From NCBI RefSeq assembly GCF_014638355.1, contig NZ_BMFK01000001.1:1441160-1505159 (forward strand): 64,000 bases of DNA. The letters run 5' to 3'. The position numbers and the translations under genes were made by a program. Below the pieces are notes generated by a model that saw only the letters and a program-made list of their open reading frames with translations, was not told the DNA's origin and ran no database searches. Every line of letters begins with the position of its first letter. The stretch's first letter is position 1. The stretch is from Priestia taiwanensis. Lineage in GTDB: Bacteria; Bacillota; Bacilli; Bacillales; Bacillaceae_G. Positions 55,807 through 64,000 of the stretch are shown one piece after another.

Positions 55807-56739
55807 TCATTGTTTTTCTGCGATTCGTAGCTTTGCAGAACGAGAACGATTATTTTCTCCTAACTCCTCTTCTGAAGGTAAGATTGGCTTTCTCGTAATA
55901 AGCTTCAACTTCGGCTTGAATTCATCTGGAATAATTGGAAGTCCTGGTGGCAATGGTGGTAACGTACTGTTCTTTTTAAATACTGATTTACAAATACGGT
56001 CTTCTAATGAATGGAACGTAATAACACTTACTCGACCACCTTGCTTTGTTACATCAATGGCTGCTTCAATCGCTTCTTCGAATACTTTCAACTCATCGTT
56101 TACTGCAATTCGAATCGCTTGGAATACACGCTTTGCCGGATGTCCGCCTGTTCTTCGTGCTGGTGCCGGAATACCTTCTTTAATTAATTCAACGAGTTCC
56201 GCCGTCGTTTCAATTGGACCTAATTCGCGTCTCGCTTCAATTTTTCTTGCAATTTGTTTCGAGAATTTCTCTTCCCCATATTGGAAGAAGATACGCACTA
56301 AGTCTTCATATCTCCATGTATTCACAACATCATATGCACTTAATGTTGCATCTTGATCCATACGCATATCAAGAGGTGCATCATTATGGTAACTAAATCC
56401 TCGCTCTGGTGTATCAAGTTGTGGAGAAGAAACTCCTAAATCAAATAAAACACCATCTACTTCATGCACACCGATTTCAGCTAATTTTTCTTTTAAGTAT
56501 CGGAAGTTACTTTTTATAATTGTAAATTGTCCTTCATATTGCGCTAACTTTTCCTTCGCATGTGCGATAGCCATGTCGTCTTGGTCAAATGCAATTAGCC
56601 TACCTTTTGAGGAAAGCTGTGATAATAAATAAGAGCTATGTCCAGCTCCACCTAATGTACAATCGACATACACGCCATCTGGATTAATATTTAATCCATC
56701 TACTGTTTCACGTAATAATACTGTTATATGTTTAAACAT
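55807..56739 (-). CDS. rsmH: RsmH (MraW), 16S rRNA m4C1402 methyltransferase
   Basis: SAM-dependent N4-methylation of C1402 in 16S rRNA. The 310 residues carry the SAM motif [14 protein letters not shown] (about 26-39), [11 protein letters not shown] near 101-111 and the family's [21 protein letters not shown] helix region near 190-212. First gene of the dcw cluster in this window; mraZ, normally just upstream, is missing. Confidence 0.96.
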   Translation of the reverse strand: MFKHITVLLRETVDGLNINPDGVYVDCTLGGAGHSSYLLSQLSSKGRLIAFDQDDMAIAHAKEKLAQYEGQFTIIKSNFRYLKEKLAEIGVHEVDGVLFDLGVSSPQLDTPERGFSYHNDAPLDMRMDQDATLSAYDVVNTWRYEDLVRIFFQYGEEKFSKQIARKIEARRELGPIETTAELVELIKEGIPAPARRTGGHPAKRVFQAIRIAVNDELKVFEEAIEAAIDVTKQGGRVSVITFHSLEDRICKSVFKKNSTLPPLPPGLPIIPDEFKPKLKLITRKPILPSEEELGENNRSRSAKLRIAEKQ

Positions 56740-56867
56740 TGTTGCACCTACTTCATCTTAATCAATTTTCTCTATTTTTCGATAAAATCCGCATTTTCAT
56801 TCTCTTCAACTTTACCATAAACACAGGGGCAATACTACCCGCCTTTCCTAATTATTCTCGGCAAAAC
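56740..56867 (-). other. Region upstream of rsmH where mraZ would lie
   Basis: Between the bshC terminator and rsmH only about 130 nt remain, too little for mraZ (about 430 nt). The translated frames give no convincing MraZ motif. The dcw promoter and the start of its mRNA must fall here. Confidence 0.6.
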
Positions 56868-56899
56868 AAAGAAAATCCTGCATACTCCTATGCAGAATT
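56868..56899 (-). terminator. Terminator after bshC
   Basis: Minus-strand stem AATTCTGCATA/TATGCAGGATT with a 4-nt loop, followed by TTCTTTGTTTT. Confidence 0.72.
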
Positions 56900-57028
56900 A
56901 TGAACACATCGCTATTTATCTGTATATGCTGAAAATTCCTTCCTAAAAAACACATCTTCCTTCCTAGTCCTCCTCAAAATATGCAGGAGGAACACAGGAA
57001 AGAAATGCTATATAAGCATTACTTCTTT

Positions 57029-58651
57029 TTATATTTCTAATACTTTCTGCTTATGATTCCATTCTAATGATACTGTTACAAGTTGATCAATAAAAGATAC
57101 ACCATATTTATTAAGATAATAGAAAATATTCCACACACGCTCTTGCGGTATTCCTAACGGCCAAATAGAACGGTCGATTTGGTCAAATTTTTTCATTTCC
57201 ACATCGTGGCGTAGTAATATTTCTTTTTCAATTGTTCGTTGCAAGAATGCTACTTGTTCTGTGATTTTTTTGTAGTTCTTTTCCGCTAATCCCTCTAACG
57301 CTGGATTCACCGAAGTTGCCACTTCACGTAATTTCTCGTGGATAAGATTCAATTGGCTTTCGGCTTCTACAAATTCCGATTCTATATCATAAGACGATTG
57401 CTGTTGCAACCAACTTACACGAAATGGTTCTACACCACGTCGCAATACTTCCTCTAGCTCTAGACCAGTAGCTATCAATGCTTTTTGCACAGACGGCTCT
57501 ATAATCGTAATCATTTGCCTTGGCATAATTGGTGGCATTTTCATCTTATGCGCCTCAAACACTTGCTTCAATTCTCCCCAATACGCTACTTCGCCGTGTC
57601 CAGCAACAAATGCTAGTGTTGGGAATAAATATTCTTGCATAAGCGGTCTCGTTACAACATTGTTACTAAGTAGATGTGGAGATTGTTCCGCTATACTCGA
57701 TAACTGCGTATACGTAAATGTCATCTTTCCGTCTTTTGTTTGGAATAAATCTTCGCCTACTTTCTCCAACAAATGACGTTCCCCGTCCTGCTGAATAAAT
57801 AGGTGCATGCTAGTATCTTTTGCCTGAATAATTGGTTGATACCCTTCCGTTATTAAGTGTTGCTGTTGCCTCACGAAGGCTTCCGCCACTTGTTCATGAG
57901 CATGCACCATCTTACTAAAATAAGGTGCTTCAATTTCCCTTAAGCCAGCATCACCTGAATCAATTAGTACTAATCCTTCTTTTTTGAAAAGACGGCATAC
58001 AAGGTGCGCAAAGAAATCTACATATGTATGTGAATCTCGTACCGCTTCTTGTAACAACGCACGTACTTCCTTCGTATACATTGTTTCTCCGTAAGTCTTC
58101 ACGACCTCATCAATCCACTTCCTACATTGCTCTTCGTTTAATACTGTCTCTGAAGCAATTGTTCTTTCTTCACGCTGATAGAAAATTTTCTTCTTAACAT
58201 GACCACTAGCTTCTACATGTACATGGTTAATTTCTTGCAGGTCATGATCCTCCCCCGCAATCCAGAATACTGGAACAACGTCTACCCCTAGCTCTTGTTC
58301 ATATTTCTTTGCAAGTTGAATGATAGACGTTATTTTGTGAATGCTATAAAGAGGACCTGTTAACAATCCAGCTTGTTGACCTCCAATTACTACATATGTA
58401 TTATCATTTGCTAATTTGCGAATATTTTCTCTCGTTTTCTCTCCAATCGGGAATTGTGAATGGAATATAGATAAATAATCACTTAACTGACTTCTCGGAA
58501 ATACTCTACCTTGTAAGTCATCGAAGCGCTTTTTCACGTACTCTTTCTCATGAATCGAATAGTCATAACAACATGACATATCTTTTGTATGATGAACATA
58601 ATCATTAACCAATTTATTCGCAATCGGTAATGAGTACTCACTTATTTGCAT
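57029..58651 (-). CDS. bshC: BshC, bacillithiol synthase (cysteine-adding enzyme)
   Basis: Adds cysteine to GlcN-malate, the last step in the synthesis of bacillithiol, the low-molecular-weight thiol of Bacillus. The 540 residues fit the BshC family: N-terminal MQISEYSLPIANKL, a Rossmann-like core with VVIGGQQAGLLTGPLYSIHK near 100-119 and FWIAGEDHD near 143-151, and a C-terminal coiled-coil. ATG at 58651 has GAGG upstream and matches family length; it overlaps panE by 14 nt. In Bacillus this gene precedes mraZ-rsmH. Confidence 0.93.
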   Translation of the reverse strand: MQISEYSLPIANKLVNDYVHHTKDMSCCYDYSIHEKEYVKKRFDDLQGRVFPRSQLSDYLSIFHSQFPIGEKTRENIRKLANDNTYVVIGGQQAGLLTGPLYSIHKITSIIQLAKKYEQELGVDVVPVFWIAGEDHDLQEINHVHVEASGHVKKKIFYQREERTIASETVLNEEQCRKWIDEVVKTYGETMYTKEVRALLQEAVRDSHTYVDFFAHLVCRLFKKEGLVLIDSGDAGLREIEAPYFSKMVHAHEQVAEAFVRQQQHLITEGYQPIIQAKDTSMHLFIQQDGERHLLEKVGEDLFQTKDGKMTFTYTQLSSIAEQSPHLLSNNVVTRPLMQEYLFPTLAFVAGHGEVAYWGELKQVFEAHKMKMPPIMPRQMITIIEPSVQKALIATGLELEEVLRRGVEPFRVSWLQQQSSYDIESEFVEAESQLNLIHEKLREVATSVNPALEGLAEKNYKKITEQVAFLQRTIEKEILLRHDVEMKKFDQIDRSIWPLGIPQERVWNIFYYLNKYGVSFIDQLVTVSLEWNHKQKVLEI

Positions 58652-59570
58652 CTTGAAAAACCTCTTTTCTCTTAACATCAGAATGAACATTCATTTGTCT
58701 TTCTAACCCTTTTATCGAATGATACATACACATCGTTACTGGTATAGAAATATTCTTATTTCCTGCTTCATTCACAATATATCCTAAAATAGCATCAATT
58801 TCTGTCTGGCGTCCATTGTCAATATCCCGTAACATCGATGAACGGTTCCTTTTTGTTTGTTCGCATATCATACAAATGTGTCGCCACTCTTCTTCTCTTT
58901 CGCCACTACCTATTACATCAAACACTTCATTAAATAACTGCTTCATCACAACATGGTAATCGACATTCAGAAGAAGTCCACCATTTTCAATATTATATAA
59001 TGCAGTAAGTGGATTAATAACAGCATTAACCATTAATTTCTTTCCCATAATTTCTTTCCAACTATCCTCATACACGACTGGGAAGGATTCATGGGTATAA
59101 TACGCTAAAGAAGATATATCTCCTTTTATTGTACCTAGTTTCATCATTCCAATCCCCGTATGTTCAACAGTTGTATCATCGTGTTTAAGAGCACCGTGTT
59201 CCACAATACCAACCCCAATATTTGTTTGCGGAAGACTTTCTATAAATGATACATGTCCCATCCCATTTTGCAAGAATACAATTGTTTCGCATCTCGCTTT
59301 CAACAAATACTCTTGGATATTCGATAAATGATATTGTTTCACCGCTACAAACAATATATCTACAAACTGCCCTAATCCTTCCTCTAACGAAACAGCATCT
59401 ACAGAATAATGATGTATTTTCTTTTTCTTTATACATGTTAATCCTTTTTGACGCAATGCTTTTGCTTGCTGTTCTCGCCTTGTATAGAATGTAACCTCTA
59501 TATCCTTTTCCTTTACATAAGCGCCCACTAGCATCCCTATTGCTCCTGCACCAATAATCCCTATTCGCAT
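58638..59570 (-). CDS. Ketopantoate reductase-like protein (PanE/ApbA family)
   Basis: NADPH-dependent reductase fold; the classical member reduces 2-dehydropantoate to pantoate for CoA synthesis. The 310 residues have the dinucleotide motif IGIIGAGAIGMLVG (about 3-16), the catalytic Lys region KKLMVNAVINPLTALYN near 172-188, and an ApbA C-domain with DIDNGRQTEIDAI near 262-274. ATG at 59570 has GAGGTAGG upstream. Many Bacillus have two PanE homologues, so the substrate is not certain. Overlaps bshC. Confidence 0.86.
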   Translation of the reverse strand: MRIGIIGAGAIGMLVGAYVKEKDIEVTFYTRREQQAKALRQKGLTCIKKKKIHHYSVDAVSLEEGLGQFVDILFVAVKQYHLSNIQEYLLKARCETIVFLQNGMGHVSFIESLPQTNIGVGIVEHGALKHDDTTVEHTGIGMMKLGTIKGDISSLAYYTHESFPVVYEDSWKEIMGKKLMVNAVINPLTALYNIENGGLLLNVDYHVVMKQLFNEVFDVIGSGEREEEWRHICMICEQTKRNRSSMLRDIDNGRQTEIDAILGYIVNEAGNKNISIPVTMCMYHSIKGLERQMNVHSDVKRKEVFQDANK

Positions 59571-59727
59571 CTGTCCTACCTCATTTCTTTTCCCATTGTA
59601 GCAAATCAACCAAACTCTTGCATCATCAAGAAACATAATCAATCCTCAAAACATTAACATTCTTTTCTTAAAGAAAATAAGTTATAATAATAATGTGACT
59701 ATTCTAAATAATGTGGAGGGTGATAGT

Positions 59728-60213
59728 ATGTTCACTCCAAAAGTGGAGCGCTTATTAATCAATTATAAAACGTTAGAAGAATTTAAGAACTTTAATGGCA
59801 ACGGCGTTCAAGAATTATGTATGTATGAAGATTTACGTGCTAATTTAATCGATAATGATAGTGAATCTCCTTTTTACGGTATTTTTTTCGGAGACTCATT
59901 AATTGCCCGTATGAGCTTGTATGAGATTAATACTCCTCTCTCTACGACTTTGATGTCATACCATACACACGTAGAGCTTTACAAATTAGAAGTGCTTTCG
60001 GACTTTCATCGCAAAGGACTTGGATCAACTCTTGTCCAATTCGCAAAAAAATTAAATATGCCTATTAAAGCTATTTCACGAGCAAAATCAGATGAATTTT
60101 GGCTAAAACAAGGATTCTCAAAAGTAGAAGGGGAAGACGAATTTTACGTATGGACACCACCTCTATACACAGGGGAAGACAGAGATTCTGCAACAAATTT
60201 TGAATTAACATAG
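59728..60213 (+). CDS. ylbP: YlbP-like N-acetyltransferase
   Basis: GNAT-family acetyltransferase resembling B. subtilis YlbP, which also sits near rsfA(ylbO)-rpmF. The 161 residues show the acetyl-CoA-type segment YKLEVLSDFHRKGLGSTLVQFA near 93-114 and KQGFSKVEG near 136-144. The ATG at 59728 has GGAGGG 7 nt upstream; an earlier start at 59695 lacks an SD. Substrate unknown. Single-gene unit ended by 60222-60252. Confidence 0.88.
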   Translation: MFTPKVERLLINYKTLEEFKNFNGNGVQELCMYEDLRANLIDNDSESPFYGIFFGDSLIARMSLYEINTPLSTTLMSYHTHVELYKLEVLSDFHRKGLGSTLVQFAKKLNMPIKAISRAKSDEFWLKQGFSKVEGEDEFYVWTPPLYTGEDRDSATNFELT

Positions 60214-60221
60214 TACCAACG

Positions 60222-60252
60222 AAAAGAGGATGATTACACACATCCTCTTTAT
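60222..60252 (+). terminator. Terminator after ylbP
   Basis: Stem AAAGAGGATG/CATCCTCTTT with an A/T loop, followed by ATTCTA; the tail is weak in T. Confidence 0.72.
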
Positions 60253-60261
60253 TCTATATGA

Positions 60262-60293
60262 CAAAAAAAAGATAGCTACATGAAGTAGCTACC
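60262..60293 (-). terminator. Terminator after rsfA
   Basis: Minus-strand stem GGTAGCTAC/GTAGCTATC followed by TTTTTTTT. Confidence 0.9.
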
Positions 60294-60857
60294 TTACTTC
60301 TCTACTTTTTCTAGTGCACCTTTGTTCCTCGAAGTACGCACACCTACATCATAAGACATCACATTCCGCTTCTTATCTACGTACTCAAAGAAAGCAACAT
60401 ACTCCTCTTCCAACTTCATTAACCTGTCTGTTAATTCATCTTTCTCTTGACGCAACCTCTCGTTCTCTTCTTGCAAGTGCTGAAATTGTTGCTGTCCGTA
60501 TTCTCCTCTTCTAACAGACTGTAATATCTCTATCGCATGCTCTAAAACACTTTCACGCGAGCCACCTTGTTGTATACTGCTCTGTTCCTCTTGCCTAGTT
60601 AATTGCTTCGGTACATATTCCATCTTCTGCCCAATTTCTTTCCGGTGTTGCTTCGCTTCCTCGATATTCGCTTTATGCAATTTTCTAACATATGAATTCC
60701 ATCTAAATCCACAAGCCGCGGCTGTACGTGAAAGATTACGTCCTACCTCTTTAAATGCTGAAAGCTGCGTTCCCCCTTCTCTAATATGCCTTAATACAAC
60801 TTCGGCCAACAATAAATCTTCATCTTCCGTCCATGCATCTTGACGTGTTGTTGCCAA
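60294..60857 (-). CDS. rsfA: RsfA, prespore-specific transcription regulator
   Basis: Myb/SANT-like DNA-binding protein that modulates the sigma-F regulon in the forespore. The 187 residues have an N-terminal Myb-type domain with [20 protein letters not shown] near 9-28 and [12 protein letters not shown] near 49-60, then a charged coiled-coil (about 110-160). Start TTG (60857), with AGGAGGG 6 nt upstream. In B. subtilis the gene is ylbO, near rpmF. A sigma-F promoter upstream is expected but was not seen clearly. Confidence 0.9.
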   Translation of the reverse strand: MATTRQDAWTEDEDLLLAEVVLRHIREGGTQLSAFKEVGRNLSRTAAACGFRWNSYVRKLHKANIEEAKQHRKEIGQKMEYVPKQLTRQEEQSSIQQGGSRESVLEHAIEILQSVRRGEYGQQQFQHLQEENERLRQEKDELTDRLMKLEEEYVAFFEYVDKKRNVMSYDVGVRTSRNKGALEKVEK

Positions 60858-61073
60858 TTCTATCCCTCCTCTAATAGAAAAGCGCTAACGCTAAACATTT
60901 GTTAAACAAATTGGTATCTACTATCACAGATTGGTATTCACAAAACACTAGTTTACTTCTCTACAAACATATGCATGGAAAAAGAACGATAGAAGCAACA
61001 TTTTCAGAAAGTAAAACGTGAATCAATCGACACTTTCCTCCTATTTTTCATACACCTATATCTAAAAAAACAC
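60858..61073 (-). other. Intergenic region upstream of rsfA
   Basis: AT-rich, no coding frame. Contains the imperfect palindrome AGCGCTAACGCT (near 60882-60893) and a duplicated ATTGGTAT (near 60910-60917 and 60931-60938), which might be regulator sites of rsfA. No sure promoter. Confidence 0.35.
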
Positions 61074-61108
61074 AAAAAAAAAGAAAGTAGCGATGCTACT
61101 TTCTTTTT
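61074..61108. terminator. Terminator after rpmF
   Basis: Stem AAGAAAGTAGC/GCTACTTTCTT with 3-nt loop, T-rich on both strands. Confidence 0.9.
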
Positions 61109-61110
61109 TA

Positions 61111-61284
61111 TTAGTTGCTTACTACTTCTTTGCCTTTGTAAGTACCGCATTCTTTACATACACGGTGAGAAAGTTTCATTTCTCCACAGTTAGGGCAAGC
61201 TACCATGCCTGGTACAGAAAGCTTGAAGTGAGTACGACGTTTTCTTTTTGCAGTTTTAGAAGTTCTTCTAAATGGTACAGCCAT
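61111..61284 (-). CDS. rpmF: Ribosomal protein L32, zinc-binding form
   Basis: Large-subunit ribosomal protein. The 57 residues start [19 protein letters not shown] and carry four Cys in [18 protein letters not shown] (about 30-47), so this is the zinc-containing (C+) paralogue. ATG at 61284 has AAGGAGGTG upstream. It follows yceD, the standard bacterial pair. Confidence 0.97.
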   Translation of the reverse strand: MAVPFRRTSKTAKRKRRTHFKLSVPGMVACPNCGEMKLSHRVCKECGTYKGKEVVSN

Positions 61285-61347
61285 TATTAACACCTCCTTA
61301 AAAGAGTGTAGTTTCATATGAAGGCCGGATAAGCCGGATACTTCGCA

Positions 61348-61863
61348 TTAATCCTTTTTGTCAAAGAATTTCGCAAGACCTGCTAGACGTGGATCAACTT
61401 TCTCCGTCTTCTCCACTTCTTCGATTACTTGCCAATCTTGACCTTTACTTGGCGCGCTTGGCGCATCCTCCGCTACATCTTCAGCGAAGACTTGCATCGG
61501 AATCTCTACAAGTATGTTCTCTTCCAAAATTGGAAGTAAATCAAGGGTATCTCCTTCAAGCGCATGGAAGTCTCCATCGCCATCTAACCAATCTTCATCC
61601 AATAAGAATGTTTCAGTTGTTTGAATATCAAACGGAAGTGTAACTTCTACTAACGTACGTGAACACGGTAATACCAATGATCCCGTTACGTGTAGATGGA
61701 AAACAATTTGTGAAGAGCTGAAATCAACTCGTGCTTGTACATGTACAGGTGAGACACTAATAATTTCTTTATTAATCTCTTTCAAACCTGCCATATCAAT
61801 TGTTTCATCCAACGTTAATCCCTTGTGTTTTAATTTTTGTAATTGATGGATTGACCATTTCAT
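61348..61863 (-). CDS. YceD family protein (DUF177, YlbN)
   Basis: Family widespread next to rpmF and linked to 23S rRNA accumulation in plants and bacteria; the exact role in Bacillus is unknown. The 171 residues are acidic, with LVLPCSRTLVEVTLPFD near 63-79 (one conserved Cys, in place of the usual motif C-R-C), and end in KFFDKKD. ATG at 61863 has AAGGGGTG upstream; a GTG three codons earlier is less likely. Cotranscribed with rpmF. Confidence 0.9.
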   Translation of the reverse strand: MKWSIHQLQKLKHKGLTLDETIDMAGLKEINKEIISVSPVHVQARVDFSSSQIVFHLHVTGSLVLPCSRTLVEVTLPFDIQTTETFLLDEDWLDGDGDFHALEGDTLDLLPILEENILVEIPMQVFAEDVAEDAPSAPSKGQDWQVIEEVEKTEKVDPRLAGLAKFFDKKD

Positions 61864-62000
61864 GTATATCACCCCTTAAGGCAACAAAGAAAATTATAGC
61901 TTTGTCAGTTCTGTTTGTCAATATTTTTTCTTTACAGTATAATTATTTTGCAATACATCCAATATAACACGTTATTTCTAAAAAAAAAAGGAGATTTGTC

Positions 62001-63236
62001 GTGCAAGCTACAGGAATTATTGTTGAATATAACCCATTTCATAATGGACATTTGTATCATTTACATGAAACACGAAAATTAACAGGCGCAGACGTTGTTG
62101 TTGCGGTCATGAGCGGAAACTTCTTACAACGCGGTGAGCCTGCACTACTTCCGAAAGAAGAGCGAACGAAGATGGCCTTAGCTGCCGGAGTCGATCTTGT
62201 TATTGAACTCCCATATGCATTTGCCACCCAACAAGCAGACGTATTTGCGAACGGTGCCATTTCATTATTGCACGCCCTGTTTGTCCAAGATATTTGTTTC
62301 GGAAGTGAAAGTGGTAGCATCGAAGAATTTCATACATTATTAGAAAAGAAAGCAACGCACCAACATACCTTACAACAAATAATTAAAGCAAAAATGAAAG
62401 AAGGAATTAGTTATCCAACGGCGCTATCTTTTGCCTTGGAACAACTTTCCACAAATGGAGTCGACGTATCACTCCCAAATAACATTCTAGGTATGCACTA
62501 CATAGAAGCTATTAGGCAACAACAGAGTTCTATTGTGCCTCGAACAATTCAACGTCACGGTTCGAACTATCATGACGAAACGTTCCAACATAACATCGCT
62601 AGTGCAACAAGCGTACGAAAGACATTACTAACAAACGATCTTTCTCTTTCATCTATTGAACAAGTTATTCCGACTGCAACAGCAAACTTATTAGATTCAT
62701 ACATTTCTTCCCATGGGATAATTCACCACTGGGAACACTACTTTTCTTCCTTAAAATATGCACTACTAACGAGAACAAAAGAAGAATTAGCTTCTATTTA
62801 TGAAGCTGAAGAGGGATTAGAAAATCGATTACTTGCACATATTACAGAAGCATCTTCTTTTACCTCCTTCATGGAAGCAATCAAAACGAAACGTTACACA
62901 TGGACAAGATTACAACGCTTATGCTTACATATCTTAACAAACACAACGAAAAAACAAATGGCACAAGCACATCAAGAGAAACTAGTTCCTTATATACGTA
63001 TTTTAGGAATGAACCAACAAGGACAACGATACCTTTCTCTTATGAAAAAGAAAATTGAATTACCACTACTCGCAAACACAAAAGCATTTTCCCATCCACT
63101 CTTAGAGTTGGATAAGAAAGCGAGTGCAGTCTACACAAGCATTCATCCAGAACCGATACGTTCTGCCATGTTAAAACGCGAATTAACACTACATCCAATC
63201 CGTTATAACGAAATAGAAAAAGCGTTCTCTCATTAG
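62001..63236 (+). CDS. tmcAL: TmcAL (YlbM), tRNA-Met cytidine acetate ligase
   Basis: ATP-dependent enzyme that acetylates C34 of elongator tRNA-Met using acetate, the Bacillus alternative to TmcA. The 411 residues have the nucleotidyltransferase-type HIGH-like motif YNPFHNGHLYHL (about 10-21), MSGNFLQRGEPA near 38-49 and FGSES near 99, then a helical C-half. A GTG start (62001) has AAAGGAG upstream. Convergent with sepM, sharing a terminator. Confidence 0.92.
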   Translation: MQATGIIVEYNPFHNGHLYHLHETRKLTGADVVVAVMSGNFLQRGEPALLPKEERTKMALAAGVDLVIELPYAFATQQADVFANGAISLLHALFVQDICFGSESGSIEEFHTLLEKKATHQHTLQQIIKAKMKEGISYPTALSFALEQLSTNGVDVSLPNNILGMHYIEAIRQQQSSIVPRTIQRHGSNYHDETFQHNIASATSVRKTLLTNDLSLSSIEQVIPTATANLLDSYISSHGIIHHWEHYFSSLKYALLTRTKEELASIYEAEEGLENRLLAHITEASSFTSFMEAIKTKRYTWTRLQRLCLHILTNTTKKQMAQAHQEKLVPYIRILGMNQQGQRYLSLMKKKIELPLLANTKAFSHPLLELDKKASAVYTSIHPEPIRSAMLKRELTLHPIRYNEIEKAFSH

Positions 63237-63252
63237 AAAAGAACGCTTTTTC
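63217..63252. terminator. Bidirectional terminator between tmcAL and sepM
   Basis: Stem AAAAAGCGTTCT/AGAACGCTTTTT, with its left arm inside the last codons of tmcAL and T-rich on both strands. Confidence 0.88.
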
Positions 63253-63256
63253 TATT

Positions 63257-64000
63257 TTATTTTGCCTGTAATCCAGCTAAATAGTTCAGTGCATCATCTA
63301 GTGTGTGAACAGGTACAACTTCAATCTTCGCTCCTGTATCTTTCGCTGCTGCTACTGCTTCATCATAATTAGATTTACCATCTATTTTCATTGCTGGCGC
63401 AAAAAATACAGTCGCTCCTGCCTCTTCGGCAGCTAGTACCTTCTGATCTGCACCACCAATTGGTCCGACCTCTCCTTTATCATTAATCGTTCCTGTCCCA
63501 GCAATACGATGACCTTTTGTAATATCTTCTGGAACTAATTGATTATAAATTTCTAACGTGAACATTAATCCCGCTGATGGCCCACCAATTTCTTTTGCAT
63601 CAATCTTAATCGCCGGATCTACTTGTAACGTACGGTCATCTCCAATGGATACACCAATACCAGCTCGCTTCGGATCATCTTTTAATGTCTGTAACGTTAA
63701 TACAACCGTGTCTTCTTTTCCCTCTCGCTCATATGTAATCGTAACCGTATCTCCAGCTTTCTTCTGACCAACGTAATCGATAAATGCCTGTGCTGTTTTC
63801 ATTTCCTTCTCGTCTACTTTTTTGATATAATCCCCTAGTTGTAGTTTATCTGATGCTGGCATATCTTCCATCACATGAAAAACGAGAGCACCATTATGTA
63901 CATACTCTACCTTTTTTCCAGCTTTCGTATAAGCAACTTCCATTGCTGCATTTTGAGACGTCTTCATCATATGAGACTGACGGAAACTATATTCTTGATG
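63257..64000 (-). CDS. SepM/YlbL family PDZ-Lon-like serine protease, C-terminal part
   Basis: Membrane-anchored serine protease; B. subtilis YlbL is linked to DNA-damage recovery (YneA degradation) and Streptococcus SepM to peptide processing. The gene runs off the right edge; about 248 codons are in the window. Visible are a PDZ domain (HNGALVFHVMEDMPASDKLQLGD... region) and the Lon-type catalytic domain with Ser in GGPSAGLMFTLE and Lys in GGADQKVLAAEEAG. The frame continues upstream of the internal ATGs as HQEYSFRQSHMM, so these are not the true start. Follows tmcAL convergently, as ylbL/ylbM in B. subtilis. Confidence 0.9.
   Translation of the reverse strand, partial: HQEYSFRQSHMMKTSQNAAMEVAYTKAGKKVEYVHNGALVFHVMEDMPASDKLQLGDYIKKVDEKEMKTAQAFIDYVGQKKAGDTVTITYEREGKEDTVVLTLQTLKDDPKRAGIGVSIGDDRTLQVDPAIKIDAKEIGGPSAGLMFTLEIYNQLVPEDITKGHRIAGTGTINDKGEVGPIGGADQKVLAAEEAGATVFFAPAMKIDGKSNYDEAVAAAKDTGAKIEVVPVHTLDDALNYLAGLQAK

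Noticed and set aside
56761-56820. Frame reading GKVEENENADFIEK upstream of rsmH as a possible MraZ end
   Set aside because: No MraZ motif beyond acidic composition; insufficient to claim a remnant.

Overview
The window looks like chromosomal core DNA of a Gram-positive, spore-forming, AT-rich Bacillus, in or close to the Bacillus cereus group. The signs are sigE/spoIIGA/sigG/spoVD/spoVE/rsfA, purine-rich Shine-Dalgarno (SD) sites, T-box and PyrR attenuators, bacillithiol synthesis (bshC), a Zn-type L32, and a gene order that follows the pyr, ile-divIVA, spoIIG and dcw regions of Bacillus. I cannot name the species. No prophage, insertion sequence, CRISPR array, tRNA or rRNA is visible.

Layout. 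(1) 1-2101: coaBC (partial), rpoZ, gmk and yicC, without the remA gene that lies between yicC and gmk in B. subtilis. (2) 2160-11945: a CorA-type transporter with an unusual leader, an amino-acid permease, a Ca2+ P-type ATPase, rqcH, and two tandem HD-GYP phosphodiesterases. (3) 12098-13861: a sodium:neurotransmitter-family transporter behind a T-box whose specifier (TGG) and acceptor-pairing bulge (TGGC) both indicate tRNA-Trp. (4) 13865-25715: the complete pyrimidine operon pyrR-P-B-C-carA-carB-K-D-F-E, with three PyrR attenuators and several 4-nt overlaps. (5) 25712-33386: rluD-like, lspA, ylyA-like, then three accessory genes (2-hydroxyacid dehydrogenase, Asp/Glu-racemase family, GNAT), then ileS with an Ile T-box. 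(6) 33402-37536: divIVA-ylmH-ylmG-sepF-ylmE-pgeF-ylmC. (7) 37618-40213: sigG, sigE and spoIIGA. (8) 40497-56739: the dcw cluster ftsZ-ftsA-divIB-[murB remnant]-murG-spoVE-murD-mraY-murE-spoVD-pbpB-ftsL-rsmH. mraZ is absent in front of rsmH. (9) 57029-64000: bshC, panE-like, ylbP, rsfA, rpmF, yceD, tmcAL and the end of sepM.

The genes cover UMP synthesis, lipid II synthesis and septum assembly, and the early-to-late sigma switch of sporulation. RNA-based control is frequent: two T-boxes, three PyrR attenuators, a predicted SD-sequestering helix in front of sigG, and a possible leader-peptide or structured RNA in front of corA. The most unusual point is gene loss from conserved neighbourhoods: murB is a clear shortened pseudogene, and remA and mraZ are missing from their usual places. 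I did not find a wholly new system.
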